NCBI GenBank assembly: GCA_034382075.1
Contig: JAXMOZ010000053.1
Location: forward strand, 1 to 24,349
Reading direction: 5' to 3'
Source: JAEULH01 sp034382075
GTDB taxonomy: Bacteria; Pseudomonadota; Alphaproteobacteria; Rhodospirillales; Defluviicoccaceae
Length of the DNA stretch: 24,349 bases
The position numbers and the translations under genes are program-made. Of the stretch, positions 7,589-13,707 are shown one piece after another (position 1 is the stretch's first letter; each line of letters begins with the position of its first letter). The notes below the pieces were generated by a model, which worked only from the letters and a program-made list of their open reading frames with translations, ran no database searches and was not told the DNA's origin.

Positions 7589-8900
7589 GTGGAAGACCGA
7601 GGGGCGGATTCTGCTGTTGCTCACGGCGGCCTTCCTCGCCGCGCTGTGGGTTCCGTTCGATGCGCCGCGGTTCGAGGGCTCGCTGCACGAGGCCTTCGCG
7701 CTCTTGCAGTGGTACGCCCGCGAGCACGTCGTCTCCTGCCTGCTGCCGGCGCTGATGATCGCAGGCGCCATCGCCGTCTTCATCAGCCAGGGCGCGGTGA
7801 TCCGCCTGCTCGGCGCCGAGGCCAACAAGGTCGTGGCCTACGGCACCGCTTCCGTCTCCGGCACGATCCTCGCCGTCTGCTCGTGCACCGTTCTGCCGCT
7901 GTTCGGCGGGCTCTACCGCCGCGGCGCCGGCCTCGGCCCGGCCATCGCCTTTCTCTACTCGGGACCGGCGATCAACATCCTCGCCATCGTGCTGACCGCC
8001 AAGGTGCTGGGCTACGAGCTGGGCCTCGCCCGCGCCATCGGCGCCGTCGCCTTCTCCGTCCTCATCGGCCTGGCCATGGCGCTGCTCTACCGGCGCGAGG
8101 AGCGGGACCGCCGCGCGGCCGAAGCGGGCGGCGAGCTGGTGCTGCCGGATGCCGGCCAGGCCTTCCGCCCGGGCGCGGTGGTCACGCTGTTCGCGCTGAT
8201 GATCGCCTTCCTGGTCTTCGCCAACTGGGCGCCGGCGGAGGCGGAGGACAGCGCCCTCTGGCACGCGATCTTTGCCTGGAAGTGGCCGCTCGCGGCCGCG
8301 AGCGCCGCCGGTGTCATGCTGGTCCTGGTGCTGGGCTTCGGCTTCCCCCGGTGGAGGGTCGGGCTGGTTGCCGCCGCCGCCGCGGCTTTTGCCATCCTCC
8401 TGCCACAGCAGCCGCAGCTTGCGATTGCCGCGGGCGTCGTCGGGCTTTGCGTGGTGGCCGCGCTGCAGCCCGGCGCCGGGCGCGAGTGGTTCGAGCAGAC
8501 CTGGGGCTTCGCCAAGCTGATCCTGCCGCTGTTGCTGCTGGGCGTGCTTGCCGCCGGCTTCCTTCTCGGCCGGCCGGGGCACGAGGGGCTGATCCCGTCC
8601 GCGTGGGTCGCCGCCGCCGTCGGCGGCAACTCGCTCGCCGCGAACGCGTTCGCCGCCATCGCCGGCGCCTTCATGTATTTCGCGACGCTCACGGAGATCC
8701 CGATCACCCAGGCGCTGATCGGGTCGGGCATGGGCAAGGGTCCGGCGCTGGCCCTGCTGCTCGCCGGGCCGGCGCTGTCGCTGCCGAACATGCTGGTGAT
8801 CCGCGGCTTTCTCGGCACGGAGAAGACGCTGGTCTACGTCACGCTGGTCGTGGTCATGGCCACCGTGAGCGGCATGATCTACGGCAGTTTTTGGGGTTGA
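7578..8900 (+). CDS. arsP: DUF318/ArsP-type permease
   Basis: The 440-residue integral membrane protein has many hydrophobic segments and the PF03773-type signature: LLPALMIAGAIAVFI, then SGTILAVCSCTVLPLFGGLYRRGAGLG followed by SGPAINILAI, and a similar conserved half near the C-terminus (GPALSLPNMLVIRG). Some members (ArsP) export trivalent methylated or aromatic arsenicals, and cysteines in the conserved membrane region are needed; here CSC lies at about residues 98-100. A long hydrophilic and variable middle (about residues 175-290) separates the two conserved halves, making it longer than ArsP proteins of about 310-350 residues. It overlaps arsR by 11 bases and is followed 11 bases later by a CTKC thioredoxin-like gene, a partnership often seen for this longer subfamily. 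The family is secure; the actual substrate is inferred from context. Confidence 0.85.
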   Translation: MPFEWKTEGRILLLLTAAFLAALWVPFDAPRFEGSLHEAFALLQWYAREHVVSCLLPALMIAGAIAVFISQGAVIRLLGAEANKVVAYGTASVSGTILAVCSCTVLPLFGGLYRRGAGLGPAIAFLYSGPAINILAIVLTAKVLGYELGLARAIGAVAFSVLIGLAMALLYRREERDRRAAEAGGELVLPDAGQAFRPGAVVTLFALMIAFLVFANWAPAEAEDSALWHAIFAWKWPLAAASAAGVMLVLVLGFGFPRWRVGLVAAAAAAFAILLPQQPQLAIAAGVVGLCVVAALQPGAGREWFEQTWGFAKLILPLLLLGVLAAGFLLGRPGHEGLIPSAWVAAAVGGNSLAANAFAAIAGAFMYFATLTEIPITQALIGSGMGKGPALALLLAGPALSLPNMLVIRGFLGTEKTLVYVTLVVVMATVSGMIYGSFWG

Positions 8901-8911
8901 GGAGCACGATC

Positions 8912-9145
8912 ATGGTGGAGTTAAAGATCCTGGGCTCGGGCTGCACCAAGTGCGTGAAGCTCGCCGAAAACGCCGAGGCCGCGGCCAAGGACCTCGGCCT
9001 CGACTACACCCTCGGCAAGGTCACCGACCGGGGCGAGATCACCGGCGCCGGGGTGATGGTGACGCCGGCGCTGATGGTCGACGGCAAGGTGCGCTCGTCG
9101 GGAAAGGTGCTGACGGCGGAGCAGATCAAGGCGCTGCTCGCCTGA
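8912..9145 (+). CDS. Small thioredoxin-like protein with CTKC motif
   Basis: The 77-residue protein is a minimal thioredoxin fold: ELKILGSGCTKCVKLAENAE with a CxxC pair at Cys11 and Cys14, then GVMVTPALMVDGKVRSSG including the cis-proline (VTPAL). It matches the 'redox-active disulfide protein 2' type, which is regularly encoded beside DUF318 permeases. A role in passing thiol-bound metalloid to the permease, or keeping its cysteines reduced, is inference. The ATG at 8912 has GAGGAG overlapping the permease stop, so it is translated with that gene. Confidence 0.88.
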   Translation: MVELKILGSGCTKCVKLAENAEAAAKDLGLDYTLGKVTDRGEITGAGVMVTPALMVDGKVRSSGKVLTAEQIKALLA

Positions 9146-9188
9146 GCCGGGCTGCCGGCGGCGGAGCCTCGGCGGAGCCGCATCGGCG

Positions 9189-9218
9189 TTGAAGCGACTG
9201 GCGCGCGGGGACTAATAT
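9189..9218 (+). promoter_or_regulatory. Possible promoter before the acetyltransferase
   Basis: TTGAAG (9189-9194), an 18-base spacer and TAATAT (9213-9218) form a modest housekeeping-type promoter in the 135-base gap after the thioredoxin gene. The AT-rich -10 is unusual here. It would make the acetyltransferase independently expressed, although read-through from the ars operon remains possible. Confidence 0.35.
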
Positions 9219-9280
9219 GACAATCCGATGAACTGCCGGGCGCGGCTCATGCTGCGGGACCCAGGGGTAGGCGTTCTCTC

Positions 9281-9760
9281 ATGATCGAGCGCGAAGAGCT
9301 GGTCCTCGAGCCGCTGCCGGGCGACGGCATGGACGACCTCGCCGCCACCCTGCGCGAGGCGGAGCTGCCGCACGAGGACCTGGGCGGAAAGAGCAAGCGG
9401 TTCTTCTGCGCCTCGCTGGCGGGCGAGATCGTGGGCTACGTCGGCCTCGAGATCAGCGGCCCTGACGCGCTGCTGCGCTCGGCGGTGATCTTCATTCGGG
9501 CAAGGCGCCAGGGCCTCGGCCGGGCGATGATCGAGCGGCTGCTGGCCCTGGCCAGCGAGTACGGGATCGAGCGGGTCTGGCTGCTCACGACCTCGGCGCC
9601 CGGCTTCTTTGCCAAGCTCGGCTTCGACCATGTCGAGCGGACGACGGTGCCGCCGGCCATCGCCGCGTCGGAGGAGTTCTCCGACCTCTGCCCTTCGACC
9701 GCCGTCTGTATGGTCCGCGCCCTGCCCGCGGCGGCGTTCGCGCACAGGCAGGCGGTGTAG
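9281..9760 (+). CDS. arsN2: GNAT N-acetyltransferase, ArsN2-like
   Basis: This 159-residue protein is a GNAT acetyltransferase: the acetyl-CoA pyrophosphate loop RRQGLGRA lies at residues 75-82, preceded by the beta strand RSAVIFI and followed by the helix MIERLLALA. The C-terminal part (LLTTSAPGFFAKLGF, then PPAIAASEEFSDLCPSTAVCM) resembles the proteins labelled ArsN2 that occur in bacterial ars operons. The related ArsN1 acetylates the antibiotic arsinothricin; the substrate of ArsN2-type proteins is not well settled. Position directly after the ars module supports an arsenic-linked role. The ATG at 9281 has only a weak ribosome site (AGGGGTAGG, rather far). A general GNAT of another function is the alternative. 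Confidence 0.7.
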   Translation: MIEREELVLEPLPGDGMDDLAATLREAELPHEDLGGKSKRFFCASLAGEIVGYVGLEISGPDALLRSAVIFIRARRQGLGRAMIERLLALASEYGIERVWLLTTSAPGFFAKLGFDHVERTTVPPAIAASEEFSDLCPSTAVCMVRALPAAAFAHRQAV

Positions 9761-9861
9761 GCGGAGGCGCGCACCCGTCCTTCACCCGTCCTCCGGCAGC
9801 GGTTGAACCCAGCGCCCTTAGCTGGAACAGTGCGCCCGACCTTGCAGCGGGGAGCGCGCAC

Positions 9862-10746
9862 ATGACGGAGCCCGGAACGCCGCCGGTGATCGGCATCATC
9901 GGCGGCAGCGGCATCTACGACATCGAAGGCCTGGAGGAGGCGCAGTGGGTTGCGGTGGCCTCCCCCTTCGGCAGGCCCTCCGACGAGCTCCTCGTCGGCC
10001 ACCTCGGCGGCTGCAAGGTCGCCTTCCTCCCCCGCCACGGCCGCGGCCACAGGCTGCCGCCGTCGGCGATCAACGGCCGGGCCAACATCGACGCCTTAAA
10101 GCGGGTCGGCGCGACCGAGGTCGTCTCGCTGTCGGCCTGCGGCTCGCTGAAGGAGGAGCTCCCGCCCGGCACCTTCGTCCTGGTCGACCAGTTCATCGAC
10201 CGCACCTTCGCCCGCGAAAAGAGCTTCTTCGGCGAGGGGCTGGTCGCCCACGTCGGCCTCGGCCATCCCGTCTGCGCCAGGCTCGCCGGCGCACTGGAAA
10301 CGGCGGCGCGCGGCCGGGCCATCCCGACGGTGGCGGGCGGCACCTACCTGGTGATGGAGGGGCCGCAGTTCTCGACCAAGGCCGAGTCCCAGCTCTACCG
10401 CTCGTGGGGCTGCGATGTCATCGGCATGACCAACATGCCGGAGGCCAAGCTCGCCCGCGAGGCCGAGCTCTGCTACGCGACCGTCGCCATGGTCACCGAC
10501 TACGACTGCTGGCACCCCGACCACGACCACGTCAGCGTCGAGGCGATCATCCGGGTGCTGACCGAGAACGCGGCTCAGGCCCGCGGCCTGGTCGGGGACG
10601 TCGTGCCGGCGCTGGCGGCGCGACGCGGCTGCTGCCCCGAGGGCTGCCACACGGCGCTGGCCAACGCCATCATCACCCCGCCCGAGGCCCGCGACCCCGA
10701 GATGGTGGCCAGGCTCGACGCCGTCGCCGGCCGAGTGCTGGGGTAG
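9862..10746 (+). CDS. mtnP: S-methyl-5'-thioadenosine phosphorylase
   Basis: MtnP splits 5'-methylthioadenosine with phosphate into adenine and methylthioribose-1-phosphate, the first step of methionine salvage. The 294-residue product carries the whole family pattern: IGIIGGSGIYDI, SPFGRPSDELL, LPRHGRGH (phosphate-binding RHGxxH), INGRANIDALKRVG, SACGSLKEELPPG, QFIDRTF, GGTYLVMEGPQFSTKAES and GMTNMPEAKLAREAELCYA with a VTDYDCWH motif in the base-binding region. The ATG at 9862 follows GGGGAG at good spacing. It stands alone on the plus strand; the 101 bases before it carry a 10-base direct repeat (see the findings) but no clear promoter. Confidence 0.96.
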   Translation: MTEPGTPPVIGIIGGSGIYDIEGLEEAQWVAVASPFGRPSDELLVGHLGGCKVAFLPRHGRGHRLPPSAINGRANIDALKRVGATEVVSLSACGSLKEELPPGTFVLVDQFIDRTFAREKSFFGEGLVAHVGLGHPVCARLAGALETAARGRAIPTVAGGTYLVMEGPQFSTKAESQLYRSWGCDVIGMTNMPEAKLAREAELCYATVAMVTDYDCWHPDHDHVSVEAIIRVLTENAAQARGLVGDVVPALAARRGCCPEGCHTALANAIITPPEARDPEMVARLDAVAGRVLG

Positions 10747-10796
10747 GCTATCCAAGCAGTCGGGGCGAACTACAGGAGCAAAGAAAGGGAACAGGC

Positions 10797-10940
10797 GTCA
10801 TCGCGAGCCGCGAAGCGGCGTGGCGAGTAGGGCGGGTCAAGGCGAAGCCGGACCCGCCGGAAGAAACTGCAAGAAACGGCGGGTTACGCCTGCGGCTAAC
10901 CCGCCCTACGGCTTCGTCGGCCTCGCCTCCTCGCAATGAC
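10797..10940. repeat. Compound palindromic element (REP/BIME-like)
   Basis: GTCATCGCGAG (10797-10807) and CTCGCAATGAC (10930-10940) form outer arms that are complementary at 10 of 11 bases. Inside, TAGGGCGGGT (10828-10837) matches ACCCGCCCTA (10899-10908) perfectly. Two further hairpins are nested: GGCGGGTC/GACCCGCC (10831-10838 and 10851-10858) and GGCGGGTTA/TAACCCGCC (10878-10886 and 10897-10905). Both the GTCATTGCGAG arms and the AGGGCGGGTTA...TAACCCGCCCT unit are of types dispersed in proteobacterial genomes; here one appears inserted in the other. The small open frame across it on the minus strand is not credible. Confidence 0.75.
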
Positions 10941-10943
10941 ACG

Positions 10944-11078
10944 TCATGAATTCAGATTGGTGTGCATCCTCAGCAACTCGCTGAAGACTTCCTCGCCGTC
11001 GTACACCCTACCGGCTTCGACATCCGCGAGGCCGGCATCGATATCGCCGAGCAGCGCTTGGCGCTTCTCCTGATGACG
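10944..11078 (-). pseudogene. Relic of a ParD-like antitoxin, C-terminal 44 codons only
   Basis: Read on the minus strand, this stretch gives RHQEKRQALLGDIDAGLADV, continuing to EAGRVYDGEEVFSELL and a TGA stop at 10944-10946. It aligns without gaps to the C-terminal half of the intact ParD encoded at 11943-12200 (ERRKALLRDIDAGLEDVEAG, then RVYDGEAVFAELL). The ribbon-helix-helix DNA-binding half and any start codon are missing, and upstream sequence has no resemblance to ParD. Thus it is the tail of a second, lost toxin-antitoxin locus. The compound palindromic element ends three bases from its stop codon. No matching ParE remains downstream. Confidence 0.7.
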
Positions 11079-11133
11079 AGGCAGGCGGCTCGCGCAGCCT
11101 TCTACTCAAGCCGCCTGCCAGTCAGAAGCGCAT

Positions 11134-11514
11134 TTACACCTTTTCTTTTTCCATTTCAACCTGAACGACGTCTTCGTGAGTCCACGCGTTCCCCGTAGCC
11201 AAGTCTATAAGCCACGGAAACGGAAATATGAGATTTCCGACTGCAGCACCGTTGAACTTGCTCTCTAGCATGCTGTAGGTTTTCTCGTAGCCATCTTTAG
11301 TGCACACCACTTGGACGGCAGACGGCGAATGACGCACAGGCACTGTTCCAGGCGTGACGACCTTTCGCCCGGCGACCATGCATTCCGCCCCTTGAGGGTT
11401 GGATACAACTTGGCTCTCGCCTGTGGTTCCCGTGAATACGGTCGCGCATGCGCACGTGGCCATGACGCTTGCCATCATCGCGCTCATGCTCAGGAACCTG
11501 GTTGTTGCTGTCAT
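11134..11514 (-). CDS. Hypothetical exported protein or lipoprotein, PEGA-like
   Basis: The 126-residue product begins with a signal-like segment MTATTRFLSMSAMMASVMAT followed by CACATVFTGTTGESQVVSNP; a cysteine at 21 or 23 may be a lipidation site, though the lipobox is imperfect. The mature part resembles small lipoproteins of the 'CATV-TRGT...SNPxGA-C...TPxTVxVxRS...V-C-KxGY' pattern, a PEGA-like beta fold of unknown role, and ends in a hydrophobic GNLIFPFPWLIDLATG segment. The ATG at 11514 has AGAGGA upstream and is preferred over the frame's earlier start. GC content is visibly lower than in flanking genes, suggesting transfer together with the decayed toxin-antitoxin DNA around it. Confidence 0.65.
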   Translation of the reverse strand: MTATTRFLSMSAMMASVMATCACATVFTGTTGESQVVSNPQGAECMVAGRKVVTPGTVPVRHSPSAVQVVCTKDGYEKTYSMLESKFNGAAVGNLIFPFPWLIDLATGNAWTHEDVVQVEMEKEKV

Positions 11515-11627
11515 CGACGCTTCCTCTTTTAGGTAACCGGCAGGCGCCGGCGGACGAAGCATAACGCGGTCGGGTGAAGCTCCGGTTTACGCTACGCCGG
11601 GCCGCAAAGGGCAGGGTCGCTGACCTA

Positions 11628-11662
11628 AATATTAGAAGAGCCTTGAATATTAGAAGAGCTTG
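11628..11662. repeat. Imperfect 18-base tandem repeat at the end of parE
   Basis: AATATTAGAAGAGC occurs at 11628-11641 and again at 11646-11659, in units 18 bases apart, each followed by (C)TTG. The second copy contains the parE stop codon and last codons; the first lies just beyond the gene. It looks like a small slippage duplication of the gene end. Confidence 0.75.
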
Positions 11663-11940
11663 AGCAGGTCGCGGCTGCCGTGGATCACGCGGACGAGCGC
11701 GATCCCGCCAGGCTGTTCCCGGTAGAACAGGACGTATGCGCCGACCGGGAAGGAGTAGAGGCCGGGGCGCAAATCTTCAGATCGGTTGCGGCCCATCCGC
11801 GGGTGTTGCGCGAGTTGCCTCGCCGCCACGCGCAACCTCTGGAGGACGCGTCAAGCGCCTTCCGGGTGATCCTGTGCGACGTAATTGAAGATCTCCTGGA
11901 GGTCCACCTGGGCCTGCGCCGCGATCGTCAGCCGCGGCAT
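11650..11940 (-). pseudogene. parE: ParE-family toxin gene broken by an in-frame TGA
   Basis: From the ATG at 11940 the frame reads MPRLTIAAQAQVDLQEIFNY, then VAQDHPEGA, then TGA (11853-11851, codon 30), and continues in the same frame with RVLQRLRVAARQLAQHPRMG and, near the end, YVLFYREQPGGIALVRVIHG to a natural TAA. The parts join into one RelE/ParE-fold toxin of normal size (96 codons) that in relatives poisons DNA gyrase. No frameshift is involved: a single CGA-to-TGA change would explain it, since an Arg or similar residue is usual after the alanine. The start is two bases after the parD stop, the normal layout of a parDE operon. A 61-residue remnant could start at the TTG at 11835, but it would lack the first helices. 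Confidence 0.8.
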
Positions 11941-11942
11941 GT

Positions 11943-12200
11943 CTATACGGCGGGCTTATCGTCGCCCAGAAGTTCGGCAAAGACCGCCTCGCCGTCGTAG
12001 ACCCTTCCCGCCTCGACGTCCTCCAAACCGGCGTCGATATCGCGCAGCAGCGCTTTCCGCCTCTCCGAGTGGCTGCGGTCCGCGCGGACCAACGCCCGAA
12101 GGTAGTCGCCAGCGTTCGTGAATTCCCCGTCGGCTACGCGCTTCTCGATGTGCAGCTTCAGCGCCTTCGGCAAGGTCACGTTGATCGACGTTTTGCTCAT
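11943..12200 (-). CDS. parD: ParD-family antitoxin
   Basis: ParD binds and neutralises the ParE toxin and represses its own operon. The 85-residue product has a ribbon-helix-helix N-terminus (SKTSINVTLPKALKLHIEKR, then FTNAGDYLRALVRAD) for DNA binding and a C-terminal toxin-binding region with ALLRDIDAGLEDVEAGRVYD. It is intact with a normal length and stops with TAG two bases before the parE start. Because parE carries a nonsense codon, this antitoxin may now be without its partner, or may act against ParE from elsewhere. A good promoter lies 31 bases upstream. Confidence 0.9.
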   Translation of the reverse strand: MSKTSINVTLPKALKLHIEKRVADGEFTNAGDYLRALVRADRSHSERRKALLRDIDAGLEDVEAGRVYDGEAVFAELLGDDKPAV

Positions 12201-12230
12201 GCTCGCCAGTCCGCCACGATCCCAGTTCCA

Positions 12231-12259
12231 GATATACGCCCAGCAGCGCGACTTGTGAA
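12231..12259 (-). promoter_or_regulatory. Predicted parD promoter
   Basis: On the minus strand TTCACA (12259-12254), a 17-base spacer and TATATC (12236-12231) make a good housekeeping promoter 31 bases before the parD start. The AT-rich -10 region would be a natural target for ParD autorepression, as is usual for ParDE operons; no clear operator palindrome is seen. Confidence 0.5.
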
Positions 12260-12330
12260 TTCGATGGCGTCAGATGCCGTCAAAGCCGCGCCGCGCCGCT
12301 TGCCCCGGCCTCCCTCCCCTGCTATGGGAT

Positions 12331-12349
12331 GAGAATGATAATCAATTAC
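12331..12349 (+). promoter_or_regulatory. Fur box before the iron importer operon
   Basis: The 19 bases GAGAATGATAATCAATTAC agree with the classical Fur box GATAATGATAATCATTATC at 15 of 19 positions, including the whole central AATGATAATCA. It includes a GATAAT that could serve as a -10 hexamer (12337-12342). The rest of the 12201-12573 gap is GC-rich, so the AT-rich box is conspicuous. It predicts iron repression of the following binding protein, permease and ATPase genes. Confidence 0.75.
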
Positions 12350-12497
12350 AGCAGGGCTGCCGGGGCGCTGAGGGGTGTCGGCGGCCGCAACCGGGACATC
12401 GCATGATGACAGAACGCACCTTCGCGGGCTTCGCCGCGTCCTTCCGCCTTGCAGGCGCCAACGCGGCGCCGCGCGCTAAGGCGAAGCGCGAGCGCGT

Positions 12498-12512
12498 GAA
12501 GCGCCAGCGCGT
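12498..12512. repeat. 15-base tandem repeat in the leader of the binding-protein gene
   Basis: GAAGCGCGAGCGCGT (12483-12497) is followed directly by GAAGCGCCAGCGCGT (12498-12512), one mismatch in 15. If translated from the upstream ATG at 12403 it would encode KRERV-KRQRV in a very basic stretch. The nearby GGCGCC-AACGC-GGCGCC inverted repeat adds to the impression of an inserted element between Fur box and signal peptide. Confidence 0.6.
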
Positions 12513-12573
12513 TCGGGCCGCGCGCAGCGCGCCCGGTCGGTCTGCATCGGCGCCGGGCAGTTCAGCCGCGCCC

Positions 12574-13656
12574 ATGCCCGGCAGGGCCCTCGCCGGCGCG
12601 CTGGCCGCTTGTCCCGCCGTTGCCCGCGGCGCGGCGGCGCTGGCGCTGGCGGCCGCCTGCCTCCTCGCCGCGCCCCAGGCACACGCCACGGAAGGCGGGG
12701 CCGGAGAGGTGAACGTCTACTCGTCCAGGCACTACCAGAGCGACGAGAAGCTCTACGCCGCCTTCACCGCGGAGACCGGGATCAAGGTCAACCGCATCGA
12801 GGGCACCGACGACGCCCTGATCGAGCGCATCCGCAACGAGGGCGCCAACAGCCCGGCGGACGTGCTGGTCACGGTGGACGCCGGCCGGCTGTGGCGGGCG
12901 GAGCAGGCCGGCATCCTCCAGCCGGTCGCCTCCGAGGTGCTGGACGAGCGGATCCCGGCCAACCTGCGCGACCCGAACGGCCAGTGGTTCGGCTTTTCCC
13001 AGCGCGCCCGGGTCATCGTCATAAACAAGGCCAAGGTCGAGGCGAAGGCCGCGCCCGCCACCTACCAGGAGCTCGCCGATCCCCGCTGGAAGGGCCGGGT
13101 CTGCATCCGCTCCGGCTCGAACATCTACAACCTCTCGTTGATGAGCGCGCTGATCGAGGAGGTGGGCGAGGAGCAGGCGCAGCGTTGGGCCGAGGGCGTT
13201 GTCGCCAACTTCGCCAGGCCACCGCAGGGCGGCGACACCGACCAGATCAAGGCGGTCGCCGCCGGCGAGTGCGACGTGGCGCTGGCCAACACCTACTACT
13301 TCGTCCGGCTGATGCGCTCCAACGACGCCGCCGACAACGCTGTCGCCGAGAAGCTGGCGGTGGTGTTCCCCAACCAGGACGGACCCGGCACCCACGTGAA
13401 CATTTCCGGCGCCGGCGTCGCCAAGAACGCGCCGAACCGGAGCCAGGCGGTCCGCTTCCTCGAGTACCTCGCCTCCGACGAGGCTCAACGCCACTTCGCC
13501 GAAGGCAACAACGAATATCCGGTCGCGCCCGGCATCGAAGCCAACGAGGCGCTGCGCTCGCTCGGCAGTTTCAAGATTGATCCGATCAACGTCGCGGTGT
13601 ACGGCAAGAACCAGGCGCAAGCGCAAAAGATATTCGATCGCGCCGGCTGGAAGTGA
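12574..13656 (+). CDS. fbpA: Ferric iron ABC transporter, periplasmic binding protein (FutA/FbpA-like)
   Basis: This protein captures Fe(III) in the periplasm for the following permease and ATPase. With the ATG at 12574 it has 360 residues: a signal peptide of about 38 residues ending AAPQAHA, then GEVNVYSSRHYQSDEKLYAA, with the iron-ligand tyrosine motif YSSRHY typical of FutA/IdiA proteins, and ANTYYFVRL with the paired tyrosines near residue 240. The last part, SGAGVAKNAPNRSQAVRFLE, also fits. In-frame ATGs at 12403 and 12406 would add 57 or 56 residues, including an Arg/Lys-rich stretch that would spoil the export signal; I therefore prefer 12574, although its ribosome site is weak. The Fur box at 12331-12349 implies iron repression. 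Start uncertain, family certain. Confidence 0.9.
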   Translation: MPGRALAGALAACPAVARGAAALALAAACLLAAPQAHATEGGAGEVNVYSSRHYQSDEKLYAAFTAETGIKVNRIEGTDDALIERIRNEGANSPADVLVTVDAGRLWRAEQAGILQPVASEVLDERIPANLRDPNGQWFGFSQRARVIVINKAKVEAKAAPATYQELADPRWKGRVCIRSGSNIYNLSLMSALIEEVGEEQAQRWAEGVVANFARPPQGGDTDQIKAVAAGECDVALANTYYFVRLMRSNDAADNAVAEKLAVVFPNQDGPGTHVNISGAGVAKNAPNRSQAVRFLEYLASDEAQRHFAEGNNEYPVAPGIEANEALRSLGSFKIDPINVAVYGKNQAQAQKIFDRAGWK

Positions 13657-13707
13657 CGCCCGCGGCCAAGCCGTTTCGCGGCGGCCACGTCACGAAGATG
13701 GGGTGAG

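Noticed and set aside
10748..10942. 64-codon minus-strand frame over the palindromic element
   Set aside because: It is made of the inverted repeats themselves, without ribosome site or recognisable protein.
10962..11198. Plus-strand 78-codon frame
   Set aside because: It runs antisense to the ParD relic and into the lipoprotein gene; no family features.
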